A DNA stretch of 64,000 bases from Anaerobacillus alkalidiazotrophicus (GTDB taxonomy: Bacteria; Bacillota; Bacilli; Bacillales_H; Anaerobacillaceae): positions 1 to 64,000 of the forward strand of contig NZ_MLQS01000002.1 in the NCBI RefSeq assembly GCF_001866055.1. The letters run 5' to 3'. Below are positions 17,035-25,764 of the stretch, piece by piece; the first letter of the stretch is position 1; every line of letters begins with the position of its first letter. The position numbers were made by a program, and so were the translations under genes. The notes beneath the pieces were generated by a model, which saw nothing but the letters and a program-made list of their open reading frames with translations, did not search any database and was not told where the DNA came from.

Positions 17035-18375
17035 ATGAGACGTAGAATTTTTTTAGTGTTTTCTGTTTTTGTGTTAGCAATGGCTAGTTTCTTAACAACG
17101 ATTGGTTCTGAAAATGTAGAAGCGAATTCAGAACTAAAAAACAAAATTAAATCGATTCAAGATGAGCAAGCGGAAAATAAAGCTGAGGTAGAGAAAAAAG
17201 AAAGAGAAATGAAAGAACTTGAACAAAAAATAAAGCAGCTAGAGGATGAGATGCGTGTTATTGATCATCAAACAGCTGAAACGAATCAAAAAATTCGCGA
17301 AAAAGATGCTGAACTTAAGGAAACAAAAGAAAGAATTGATATTTTAGTTGAAGAAATTGAAATATTAGAGGAAAGAATTGCAGAACGTGATGAGTTATTG
17401 CAAAGTCGTGTACGTTCTATGTATAAAAATGGTGGTTCGGTTAATTATTTGGAAGTTGTTTTAGGTTCTCAAAGTTTCGGTGATTTTATTAATCGTGTTT
17501 CAGCGTTAAACACGATTGCTCAGCAGGATCGCAATATTTTAGAAGCGCATCATAATGACAAAATTGCTGTTGAAGAAGCAAAAGAACGAATGGAACAAGA
17601 ATTAATCAAATTAGAAAAACAGGTAGCTGATCTTGAGCAGTTAAAAGAAACGTTAAATAAACAAAGAAAAGAAAAAGACCGAATAATGGGTCAATTAGAA
17701 CAGCAAGAAGGTCAAATTCATGCTGAATTAGGTGAACTTGAAGATTCAGCAGGAATTTTAGCAGCACAAGAGAGAGCGATGAAACAAGAGCTAGTTGCGT
17801 GGGAAGAGCGTCAAAGACAGTTAGAGGAAGAGAGAAAACGTCAAGAACAAGAGAGAAAACGCCAACAAGAAGAGGCTTCTAGAAATGCTTCGTCAAGCTC
17901 GAATTCAAGCTCAAGTTCTAGTTCCAATTCCAATTCAAGTTCACATTCAGCTCCATCTGTGACACAAGAAGGGAATTTTATGCGCCCGACCACTGGTGCG
18001 ATTACCTCTCCTTATGGACCGCGTTGGGGAAGATTTCACCATGGGATCGATATTGGAAAAGGTGGACGACAAGGGGATGTCCCTGTTGTTGCAGTGGAAG
18101 CTGGGACAGTGATTAGGTCTTACTATTCTCCGAGTTATGGGAATACAGTGATGATCTCTCACAATGTGAACGGACAAGTCATTACAACTTTATACGCTCA
18201 CCTAGAAAATCGGATGGTGTCAGACGGTCAGCGTGTAAGTAAAGGTCAACTTTTAGGGTATATGGGGAATACGGGTCAATCATTCGGACCTCATTTACAC
18301 TTTGAAGTACACGAAGGACCTTGGAATGGTGCGAAATCTAATTCAGTAGATCCACTTCGCTACATCCCTAGATAG
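17035..18375 (+). CDS. Coiled-coil murein hydrolase with M23 (LytM/EnvC-like) domain
   Basis: 446 residues. A signal peptide (RRRIFLVFSVFVLAMASF) is followed by two long coiled-coil stretches (~30-110 and ~160-285), a Ser/Asn-rich linker (~285-315) and a C-terminal Peptidase_M23 domain. Zinc ligands are in HHGIDIG and HLHFEV, with LYAHL between. The coiled coil plus hydrolase plan is that of EnvC, PcsB and CwlO, the partners activated by FtsEX, and the gene follows ftsEX here; the pairing is inference. The ATG 17035 is chosen over the GTG 17017 because GTGAGGG makes a better SD for it, at a long 11-nt spacing. Confidence 0.88.
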   Translation: MRRRIFLVFSVFVLAMASFLTTIGSENVEANSELKNKIKSIQDEQAENKAEVEKKEREMKELEQKIKQLEDEMRVIDHQTAETNQKIREKDAELKETKERIDILVEEIEILEERIAERDELLQSRVRSMYKNGGSVNYLEVVLGSQSFGDFINRVSALNTIAQQDRNILEAHHNDKIAVEEAKERMEQELIKLEKQVADLEQLKETLNKQRKEKDRIMGQLEQQEGQIHAELGELEDSAGILAAQERAMKQELVAWEERQRQLEEERKRQEQERKRQQEEASRNASSSSNSSSSSSSNSNSSSHSAPSVTQEGNFMRPTTGAITSPYGPRWGRFHHGIDIGKGGRQGDVPVVAVEAGTVIRSYYSPSYGNTVMISHNVNGQVITTLYAHLENRMVSDGQRVSKGQLLGYMGNTGQSFGPHLHFEVHEGPWNGAKSNSVDPLRYIPR

Positions 18376-18560
18376 AAAAAATTGATCATTTAACTTGAAT
18401 CTTTTATAATAGCTTTAGGACAAGCTTCATTGTTGGATACTAGTTTTTTTATACGATGTAACATGATATACTAGACACTCGTGATTTATTAACAATTAAA
18501 TTCCTTCAACATTCAACATTCTAAAAGAGGATAGCTCGTCATATATTATTGATGATAGAG

Positions 18561-18594
18561 AGGCATTACATCATTAAGATGTGATGCCTTTTCC
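18561..18594 (+). terminator. Terminator upstream of ctpB
   Basis: AGGCATTACATC-ATTAA-GATGTGATGCCTTTT: a 12-bp stem (one G-U) and a T-run. It separates the M23 hydrolase gene from ctpB. Confidence 0.75.
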
Positions 18595-18614
18595 GTAAAA
18601 AATGAGGTGAAACT

Positions 18615-20087
18615 ATGAATATGAATCGTAACACGCTCGCATTTCTCCTTTGTGTCGCTCTACTATTTGGAGCAGGTGGAACGTTTGCTGCCATGAATAT
18701 CTTTGGATTTGGGACAAACAAACCTGTGGCAGAGCAAACGTTAGAAAACAGAGATGTCGAAGTAGAAGCTGGTGAACAACTTTCGATGGATGAGGTTGTG
18801 GAAAAGTTTACAAAAGCTTTTCAAGTGATTAGTGATGGCTACGTAGAAGAAACTGAAGAGAGCAAGTTATTAGAAGGCGCTATTCAAGGAATGCTAGAAA
18901 CGTTAGGCGATCCGTATTCTGTTTATATGGATCAGCAAACGGCCAAACAATTTATGGATGCACTTGATTCACATTTTGAAGGGATTGGTGCGGAAGTAAG
19001 TATGACTAATGGAGTCGTGACTATCGTTGCACCATTCCGTAATTCTCCAGCCGAAAAAGCCGGATTACGACCGAATGATCAAATTATTATGATTGATGGA
19101 GAAGATATTGAAGGATTATCTTTGTACGAAGCTGTTTTGAAAATTCGTGGTGAAAAAGGTACTGTTGTTAATTTAACGATTGAACGACCTGGTACTGCTA
19201 ACCCATTAGAATTTGCTGTAACAAGAGATACGATTCCAATTGAAACGATACGCTCAGAATTAATAGAACAAAACGGTAAAAAAGTTGGTTACATTGAGAT
19301 TTTATCGTTCTCTGAAGGGACAGCAAGGAATTTTGAAGAAAAGCTAATTGAATTTGAAAAAGAAGGTATGGATGGTTTAATTATTGATGTCCGTGGAAAT
19401 CCAGGTGGTTTGTTGCATAGTGTTCAGCAAATCGGTCATCTTCTAGTTCCTAATGGTAAACCAATTGTTCAAATTGAAGACCGTCACGGAAATCGCGATC
19501 GCTATTTATCTTCAGCAAAAGAAGAAAAGGATTATCCAATTGTAACGCTTATTAACAATGGTAGTGCATCTGCATCTGAAATTTTAGCAGCGGCGTTAAA
19601 AGAAGCGGGTGGCCATGATGTGGTAGGTGAAACGACTTTCGGAAAAGGTTCAGTTCAACAAACGATCGATATGGGCGACGGAAGTGAAATCAAGCTAACG
19701 CTATATAAATGGTTGACTGCTGGCGGTAACTATATCAATGAAGTTGGAGTAGACCCTACAGTTGAAATAAAGCAACCAGATTTCTTCTACGTGTCACCAC
19801 TAAATGTTGATGAAGAGTTAACTTTTGATATGAATAATGAGCAAGTGAAAAATGCGCAAATCATGCTAAGAGGTATCGGCTTTGAGCCAGGCCGAGTCGA
19901 TGGATACTTCGGTGAACAAACGAAAAATGCAGTGATGGCATTCCAACGTAAAAATGATTTGTCCGTAACAGGAGACATTGATAAAAAGACTGCTGAAGCT
20001 CTACAAGAAAATGTTGTACAAGAAATACGTAACAAAGATAATGATCGCCAATTAAATACTGCGATCGAATTAATTTTACAAAGGTAA
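18615..20087 (+). CDS. ctpB: Carboxy-terminal processing serine protease CtpB (S41)
   Basis: 490 residues. N-terminal signal/anchor helix (~8-27), PDZ domain (~115-205), S41 protease domain with nucleophile Ser319 (NGSASASEIL), Lys344 (FGKGSVQ) and Gln348, and a C-terminal peptidoglycan-binding domain 1 (~405-470). In B. subtilis CtpB (YvjB) cleaves SpoIVFA during sigma-K activation. The catalytic spacing (25 and 4 residues) matches the family. GAGGTGAAACT precedes the first of two ATGs. minJ follows after a terminator, as in B. subtilis. Confidence 0.95.
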   Translation: MNMNRNTLAFLLCVALLFGAGGTFAAMNIFGFGTNKPVAEQTLENRDVEVEAGEQLSMDEVVEKFTKAFQVISDGYVEETEESKLLEGAIQGMLETLGDPYSVYMDQQTAKQFMDALDSHFEGIGAEVSMTNGVVTIVAPFRNSPAEKAGLRPNDQIIMIDGEDIEGLSLYEAVLKIRGEKGTVVNLTIERPGTANPLEFAVTRDTIPIETIRSELIEQNGKKVGYIEILSFSEGTARNFEEKLIEFEKEGMDGLIIDVRGNPGGLLHSVQQIGHLLVPNGKPIVQIEDRHGNRDRYLSSAKEEKDYPIVTLINNGSASASEILAAALKEAGGHDVVGETTFGKGSVQQTIDMGDGSEIKLTLYKWLTAGGNYINEVGVDPTVEIKQPDFFYVSPLNVDEELTFDMNNEQVKNAQIMLRGIGFEPGRVDGYFGEQTKNAVMAFQRKNDLSVTGDIDKKTAEALQENVVQEIRNKDNDRQLNTAIELILQR

Positions 20088-20095
20088 AAAATCGC

Positions 20096-20146
20096 AAAGA
20101 GGATTACATTTTGGGGGATTGCACTCTTGGTGTAATCCTCTTTTTT
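20096..20146 (+). terminator. Terminator after ctpB
   Basis: AGAGGATTACA pairs with TGTAATCCTCTT across a ~20-nt loop, followed by TTTTT. Confidence 0.85.
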
Positions 20147-20369
20147 GCTGAAGTGATACAATGTTCATGAGAGTAGGGTTATACACAATACGGAAGCTCT
20201 GTGGTAACATGCGCTGTGACCACGAGTAAGTGGTGCTAGAGCTAGTCTTGAGTTTCAAAAAAAGTACATGCAAAAAATACATGTATTTTGTAACCAAAAA
20301 ATGTATAATGAACTTATGTGTATATGAAGCGGCTTTCAATTACGAAATACATAGGGAAGGGTGTTTAAG

Positions 20370-21563
20370 TTGGATTTTTATGCAGTAGGTATCGAACTAT
20401 TAAAAGGGATAGGCTTATTTTTTTTACACCCCCTCACTTACATTCTCATTCTCTTTAGCTTATTTTTAGGTTACAAGAGGGTTCAGAGGGAAAGAAAAGA
20501 TTTTCATACTCGTGTATATGACATCATTGATGATTGGCTAAGTCCACTCTTTCCTAGTTTCATAGCAGCATTGGTTTTGATGCTCGTGGTCGTTGGCCTT
20601 GGGATCGTTATCCCTTTAGGTGTCATGTTACTATTTGCTGCAGTTCATTTATTACTTTTATTGACTGGACAAGCCAGGTGGTTATCACCTGCTTATACAG
20701 GAAGTTTAACGCTTCTTTTTGCTCTTATTTTTCCTAATTTTAAAACAGGTTCAGCATTAATAAATCAATGGATTTCTGAAATTCATTCGGTTCATTTGCC
20801 AAGTATAGCAGTTTTAGTCGGTTTGTTAATGATTACTGAAGCTGTCTTAATTTTATCAAATGGGGCGAACCATACGTCTCCGAAGCTATTCACAAGTAAG
20901 CGTGGGAAAACGGTTGGGGGACACGAAGCGCAAAGGGTATGGATCTTACCGGTATTTCTCCTCATTCCAAGTGGTACGATATCGATCGTAGAGTTTTGGC
21001 CTATTATACCAACCGATTATTCTCAACTAGGTTTTATGGCGGTCCCTTTTGCAGTTGGCTTTAAACAAGTAGTTTGTAGCACACTGCCTAAAGAGGCAAT
21101 CTTTAAGTATGGAAGACTAGTATTACTTGTAGGGGTTACCGTTTTGGGTTTAAGTACGTTGAGTATGTTTTACCCAATTTTTATTCCAATCGTAGCTGTT
21201 ACAGCATTGCTAACGAGAGAGCTGATATCAATCATACAAAAGCTCCGTGAAGACAACAAAACTAATATATATGCTCAACAACAAAATGGTCTTGTCATTC
21301 TCGGGGTCATTCCTCAATCCCCAGCGGAAAAAATGGAAGTCAAGGTAGGGGAAGTAGTGACGAAAGTAAACGGAATTCGTGTGGAAACCGCGCAACAATG
21401 TTATGAAGCACTGCAACAAAACTCTGCTTTTTGTAAACTTGAAATCATAAATTTAAGCGGGGAGCTTCGTTTTACCCAAACTTCCCTTTATGATGGCGAG
21501 CATCACCAAGTAGGTATGCTTTTTGTCAAGCAAGATAACAGTTATTATGAAGAGGCTATTTGA
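20370..21563 (+). CDS. minJ: Division-topology protein MinJ (PDZ membrane protein)
   Basis: 397 residues with about eight hydrophobic helices (residues ~10-290) and a C-terminal PDZ domain (~305-385; VILGVIPQSPAEKMEVKVGE). MinJ bridges DivIVA and MinD to restrict Z-rings. The N-terminal GIGLFFLHPLTYILI and FLGYKRVQRERKDFHTRV resemble B. subtilis MinJ (YvjD), and the gene is downstream of ctpB as there. I prefer TTG 20370 because GAAGGGTG lies 6-7 nt upstream; a GTG at 20361 overlaps that SD. Confidence 0.85.
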   Translation: MDFYAVGIELLKGIGLFFLHPLTYILILFSLFLGYKRVQRERKDFHTRVYDIIDDWLSPLFPSFIAALVLMLVVVGLGIVIPLGVMLLFAAVHLLLLLTGQARWLSPAYTGSLTLLFALIFPNFKTGSALINQWISEIHSVHLPSIAVLVGLLMITEAVLILSNGANHTSPKLFTSKRGKTVGGHEAQRVWILPVFLLIPSGTISIVEFWPIIPTDYSQLGFMAVPFAVGFKQVVCSTLPKEAIFKYGRLVLLVGVTVLGLSTLSMFYPIFIPIVAVTALLTRELISIIQKLREDNKTNIYAQQQNGLVILGVIPQSPAEKMEVKVGEVVTKVNGIRVETAQQCYEALQQNSAFCKLEIINLSGELRFTQTSLYDGEHHQVGMLFVKQDNSYYEEAI

Positions 21564-21643
21564 TATAGAAAAGCTTACAATTGGAAGGGGCAGAAAGATA
21601 GAAAATTGCTCAATTTAATTTTGGCGCTCATTCTACCATTTAG

Positions 21644-21693
21644 CCCACTCTTAAGGGACAGTAAGACCCCCACTGATTGAAGTTCAGCTTTAT
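21644..21693. repeat. Two-hairpin miniature element, copy 2 (internally deleted)
   Basis: Left end CCCACTCTTAAGGGACAGTA is joined directly to the right end CCCCCACTGATTGAAGTTCAG. The middle (~105-110 bp in full copies) is missing, with the join at a shared ACCCCCAC, consistent with slippage between short direct repeats. Confidence 0.8.
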
Positions 21694-21909
21694 CGTGATG
21701 TTATTTTTACAAAAGTATCATACAGCAAAGTTGGAGCGCTGTTTGTTACGGTAATGATCTTAATTTTCGGCTTTAGTGGCTTACATCAACCACCATTAAT
21801 GATTATTATTGGCACTGTTTCTGTCGTAGTAGGATTTGTTTTCTCTTCTCACATCCAAAAGAAAAATCGTAGATCGCAAAAACGTTTGGAGAGATCCAAG
21901 CGTTTTTGA
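21694..21909 (+). pseudogene. C-terminal fragment of a membrane protein, severed at the miniature element
   Basis: An open frame of ~72 codons starts inside the repeat end and has no ATG, GTG or TTG start with an SD. It encodes a basic stretch, two hydrophobic helices (ALFVTVMILIFGFSGL and LMIIIGTVSVVVGFVF) and a basic tail (KKNRRSQKRLERSKRF). I do not recognise the family. A terminator (21878-21907) overlaps its stop, so it looks like the end of a once intact gene whose 5' part is gone. Confidence 0.6.
21878..21907 (+). terminator. Terminator overlapping the end of the membrane-protein remnant
   Basis: AAAAACGTTTGGA-GAGA-TCCAAGCGTTTTT: a 13-bp stem with one G-U pair. Confidence 0.85.
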
Positions 21910-22433
21910 TTCTAATATAAGAATTTATAAATTTTTACTTATAATTAACGATTTGAAGGGGATCCCAATAAATATATAGATTTGAAATGAATAGTTTTTT
22001 TCTGATGCATTTAATATACTTAACCATTCTGTTAATAATTCCAAAACAAAAGTGAAACTGAGAAATGTATCTGAAATCGATCCAAAAAAGTAAAAGCGGG
22101 AAAGGTGCTATCTACTTAAACGATCGAGTCCGGACCCCGGTTCACACAATTACTGACTCCGATGTGCTCCCAGAAATTATTCCCCCACGACCAAAATCTT
22201 TTTTTGTTTACTTCCATCTAATTCTTAAACCCAAAAATATTAGAGGTTAACATGCAAAAATACTGAAATACTTCAAACTGAAAATTTGTTATTATCTAAC
22301 AGCTATACATTAATAGTAAACGCGATGGTTATTCTTGAAATAATTAATTCTTTAGATGAGAGTAGGGATCTTTTAAAGAAAAAGGCAGCGATTGACTGTC
22401 TCCCAATCATATAAATCCTATAAAGGAGCGATT
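21910..22433. other. Interval of uncertain content
   Basis: A 61-codon ORF (22065-22250) has no SD and a composition unlike its neighbours, so I do not call it. A frame open over 22253-22410 ends IINSLDESRDLLKKKAA, looks protein-like but has no start; it could be the tail of an eroded gene. Confidence 0.3.
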
Positions 22434-23357
22434 ATGAATAAATATAAAATGTTAGTGCTACTTATAATCATATTTTTTTCTGTCCTCTACATAATTTTTC
22501 AGCCATTGAGCGCCCCAAAACCTAGAGTTGTTGTTGTTTTAAAAGAGTTGGAAACAGAGTATTGGAAAACGGTCAAAGTAGGTGCACAAAAGGCGCTCCG
22601 TGATTTTAGAATAGATGGAAGAGTGATTTCACCTAAAAACGGTTTCGTAGAAGAGCAAAATAAGATTTTAGAAGAAGTATTTAAAGAAGAACCCGATCTG
22701 TTAGTTTTTTCCCCCATACATACCGCTAACCTTCTTAAACTTGAGGAGCTTAACAAAAATAATATTCCTGTAATACTAGTAGACACAGATTATCCTTTGG
22801 AAAATAAACGTTCTTTTATTGGTACTAATCACGTTGATTTAGGAAGAAAAGTAGGGTTATTGCTAGCCACAGAACTACAGCCTGGAGACAAAGTTGCTAT
22901 GATCCATTCGAATGGTGATTGGAGAATAGAAGCAAAACGAACGATAGAAGAAATTGATATAAAAATAACATCCCAAGAATTGCTAATATCAAATGAGCCG
23001 AGACTCATTAAACAAACGATGGAACGAATACTACGTAATCATCCTGATATTAAAGGAGTAATTGCTGAAACCGACATTATCGCAGTACATGCGTTTGAGA
23101 TCATTGAAAATCATGGGTTAAAAATACCGGTTATCGGTGCCCAAGGAAATACCGTTATGATTGAGTTAGTGAAAAAGGATGCAATAAGGAGTACAGTTTC
23201 ACAAAATCCATATGATATGGGATATGTGAGTATTCAAACTGCCATGAAATTAATAGAGGGAGAAGAGGCTATACGAAACATAAATACGGGCATAGACATT
23301 ATTACGAAAGATAATGCCGATTTGAGACTAAACTTTTTAGAAAGATTATTACACTAA
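22434..23357 (+). CDS. Membrane-anchored periplasmic sugar-binding-like protein (RbsB type)
   Basis: 307 residues. One N-terminal helix (~6-26) without a lipobox Cys is followed by a type I periplasmic-binding fold (Peripla_BP_4 type): PDLLVFSPIHTANLLKLEEL, IPVILVDTDYP, FIGTNHVDLGRKVG, DIKGVIAETDIIAVHAFEII and STVSQNPYDMGYVSIQTAMK. Such proteins usually feed an ABC importer or a sensor kinase; neither is adjacent, since uvrB follows. AAAGGAG lies 7 nt before the ATG. Without a lipobox it may stay tethered by its uncleaved helix. Ligand unknown. Confidence 0.8.
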   Translation: MNKYKMLVLLIIIFFSVLYIIFQPLSAPKPRVVVVLKELETEYWKTVKVGAQKALRDFRIDGRVISPKNGFVEEQNKILEEVFKEEPDLLVFSPIHTANLLKLEELNKNNIPVILVDTDYPLENKRSFIGTNHVDLGRKVGLLLATELQPGDKVAMIHSNGDWRIEAKRTIEEIDIKITSQELLISNEPRLIKQTMERILRNHPDIKGVIAETDIIAVHAFEIIENHGLKIPVIGAQGNTVMIELVKKDAIRSTVSQNPYDMGYVSIQTAMKLIEGEEAIRNINTGIDIITKDNADLRLNFLERLLH

Positions 23358-23483
23358 GCTAGCTAGATTAGTGAAAATCCTCAGCTCTACTCAAAACAAC
23401 AACAGTCTACCACAATACCATTAATAGGGTGTCTCTAGATGAATATTTCATTTGAGCATCCTCTTTCTCGTTTTAAACAAAAA

Positions 23484-23497
23484 AGAATATACGTTCG
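23484..23497 (+). promoter_or_regulatory. Candidate LexA/DinR (SOS) box upstream of uvrB
   Basis: AGAATATACGTTCG matches 11 of 14 positions of the Bacillus SOS box CGAACRNRYGTTYC. It lies ~30 bp ahead of the uvrB -10, and uvrBA is a known SOS operon in B. subtilis. Confidence 0.65.
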
Positions 23498-23505
23498 TAA
23501 AAATG

Positions 23506-23533
23506 TTTGAATCCGCCTCAGATGTGTTATAAT
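23506..23533 (+). promoter_or_regulatory. uvrB promoter
   Basis: TTTGAA (23506-23511), 16-bp spacer, TATAAT (23528-23533), just after the SOS box. Confidence 0.6.
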
Positions 23534-23608
23534 AATAATTGGAATTATTAAACATGTATTCGTGAAAAGTAGTAATAAAGGAAATTTCATAATATGGAGG
23601 GGATTTGT

Positions 23609-25582
23609 TTGGAACAGTTTCAACTAGTTTCTAAATATCAACCTACAGGGGATCAGCCAACCGCGATCCAAGAATTAGTAAAAGGAATCAACGACGGTAA
23701 AAAAATGCAAACACTCCTCGGTGCAACAGGTACCGGAAAGACATTTACCGTTTCAAATCTTATAAAAGAAGTTAACAAACCTACACTAGTAATTGCTCAT
23801 AACAAAACACTAGCAGGTCAGTTGTACAGTGAGTTCAAACAATTTTTTCCAGAAAACGCTGTTGAATATTTTGTTTCTTACTATGACTACTATCAGCCAG
23901 AGGCGTACATCCCACAATCTGATACATATATTGAAAAAGATGCGAGCATTAACGATGAAATTGATAAATTGCGCCACTCAGCAACAAGTTCGTTATTTGA
24001 GCGAAAAGACGTCATTATTATTGCTAGTGTTTCGTGTATTTACGGTTTAGGTTCACCAGAAGAATACCGTGATCTTGTCGTTTCGCTTCGTACAGGAATG
24101 GAAAAAGATCGCAATGAATTACTACGAGATTTAGTTGATATTCAATATGATCGAAATGACCTCAATTTTACGCGCGGTACGTTTCGCGTTCGTGGCGATG
24201 TTGTTGAGATCTTTCCAGCCTCACGTGACGAGCGGTGTATGCGTGTTGAGTTTTTTGGTGATGAAATTGATCGGATTACTGAAGTTGATGCACTCACTGG
24301 TGAAGTCCTTGGCGAGAGAAATCATATTGCGATTTTTCCAGCATCCCACTTCGTTACCCGTGAAGAAAAACTGAAAAAAGCGATCGTCCATATCGAAGCA
24401 GAACTTGAGGAACGCCTGAGTGAGCTGCATGAAAATGGGAAACTATTAGAAGCGCAACGCCTTGAGCAACGCACTCGTTATGACATTGAAATGATGCAAG
24501 AAATGGGATATTGTAACGGAATTGAGAATTACTCAAGACATCTAACGTTCCGTGAACCAGGGGCAACCCCATATACATTACTAGACTTCTTTCCAGAAGA
24601 CTTCCTCATCGTCGTCGATGAGTCTCACGTGACATTGCCGCAAGTTCGTGGCATGTTTAACGGTGACCAGGCAAGAAAGCAAGTGCTCGTTGATCATGGC
24701 TTCCGACTCCCATCGGCAAAAGACAATCGTCCGTTACGATTTGAAGAGTTTGAAAAAAAGATGCACCAAGCGATATTTGTTTCTGCAACACCAGGTCCAT
24801 ATGAATTAGAACATACACCGAAAATGGTCGAGCAAATTATTCGACCGACAGGCTTGTTAGACCCTACAATAGATGTACGACCAATTCACGGACAAATCGA
24901 TGACCTTATCGGAGAAATCCGTGACCATGCTGAGAAAAATGAACGAGTCCTCGTTACAACATTGACGAAAAAAATGTCTGAAGATTTAACCGATTATTTA
25001 AAAGAACTCGGAATAAAAGTCCGTTATTTACATTCTGAAATCAAAACGTTAGAAAGAATTGAGATTATACGTCAATTGCGAATGGGTACGTTTGATGTTT
25101 TAATAGGAATTAACTTACTCCGTGAAGGGCTCGATATTCCAGAAGTATCGCTCGTTGCCATTTTAGATGCGGACAAAGAAGGTTTCCTAAGAGCAGAGCG
25201 CTCCCTTATCCAAACGATTGGTCGAGCAGCTCGTAATGCTAACGGACATGTCATTATGTATGCAGATAAAGTAACAAAATCTATGGATATTGCGATCAAT
25301 GAAACAGCAAGACGTCGCACCATTCAAGAAGAATATAACGAAAAACATGGCATCGTACCACAAACGATCCAAAAGGAAATACCAGAAATCATTAAGGCGA
25401 CAATGGCAGCAGAAGATAGTGAAGAGTACACAGCGCCACCAATCACCAAACTAAGTAAAAAAGATCGAGAACAAGTCATCGCTAGAATGGAAGTAGAAAT
25501 GAAGGAAGCTGCAAAAGCCCTGAATTTTGAGAGGGCGGCAGAACTTCGAGACTTAATTATGGAGTTAAAAGCAGAAGGTTAA
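23609..25582 (+). CDS. uvrB: Excinuclease ABC subunit B
   Basis: 657 residues. UvrB verifies damage after UvrA loading and recruits UvrC. Seen: Walker A GATGTGKT, the damage-probing beta-hairpin [16 protein letters not shown]-like VDESH, helicase motif [11 protein letters not shown] and a C-terminal UVR domain ([17 protein letters not shown]). The start is TTG 23609: the ATG at 23594 is itself part of the SD (ATGGAGGGGA), and the TTG gives [17 protein letters not shown], the family N-terminus. Upstream SOS box; uvrA follows after 182 bp. Confidence 0.96.
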   Translation: MEQFQLVSKYQPTGDQPTAIQELVKGINDGKKMQTLLGATGTGKTFTVSNLIKEVNKPTLVIAHNKTLAGQLYSEFKQFFPENAVEYFVSYYDYYQPEAYIPQSDTYIEKDASINDEIDKLRHSATSSLFERKDVIIIASVSCIYGLGSPEEYRDLVVSLRTGMEKDRNELLRDLVDIQYDRNDLNFTRGTFRVRGDVVEIFPASRDERCMRVEFFGDEIDRITEVDALTGEVLGERNHIAIFPASHFVTREEKLKKAIVHIEAELEERLSELHENGKLLEAQRLEQRTRYDIEMMQEMGYCNGIENYSRHLTFREPGATPYTLLDFFPEDFLIVVDESHVTLPQVRGMFNGDQARKQVLVDHGFRLPSAKDNRPLRFEEFEKKMHQAIFVSATPGPYELEHTPKMVEQIIRPTGLLDPTIDVRPIHGQIDDLIGEIRDHAEKNERVLVTTLTKKMSEDLTDYLKELGIKVRYLHSEIKTLERIEIIRQLRMGTFDVLIGINLLREGLDIPEVSLVAILDADKEGFLRAERSLIQTIGRAARNANGHVIMYADKVTKSMDIAINETARRRTIQEEYNEKHGIVPQTIQKEIPEIIKATMAAEDSEEYTAPPITKLSKKDREQVIARMEVEMKEAAKALNFERAAELRDLIMELKAEG

Positions 25583-25764
25583 TCCTTACGTTACATCTAC
25601 TCTACTAGAGGCGCGAGGGTCATTCAATTAGGATGATCCCAGCTGCTTCTCGAAGCAAGGCTTACAAAGTTATTAATCAATGAATTAAATTTTTCTTTAG
25701 TAGCTCGTCGCGCTTCGACTATAGTTACTAATTTTTATAAAAGCGAAAAGGGTGACATGTATAA

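Noticed and set aside
22065..22250. 61-codon ORF between minJ and the sugar-binding-like gene
   Set aside because: No SD, Pro/Lys-rich composition without a domain, and no conserved neighbour.
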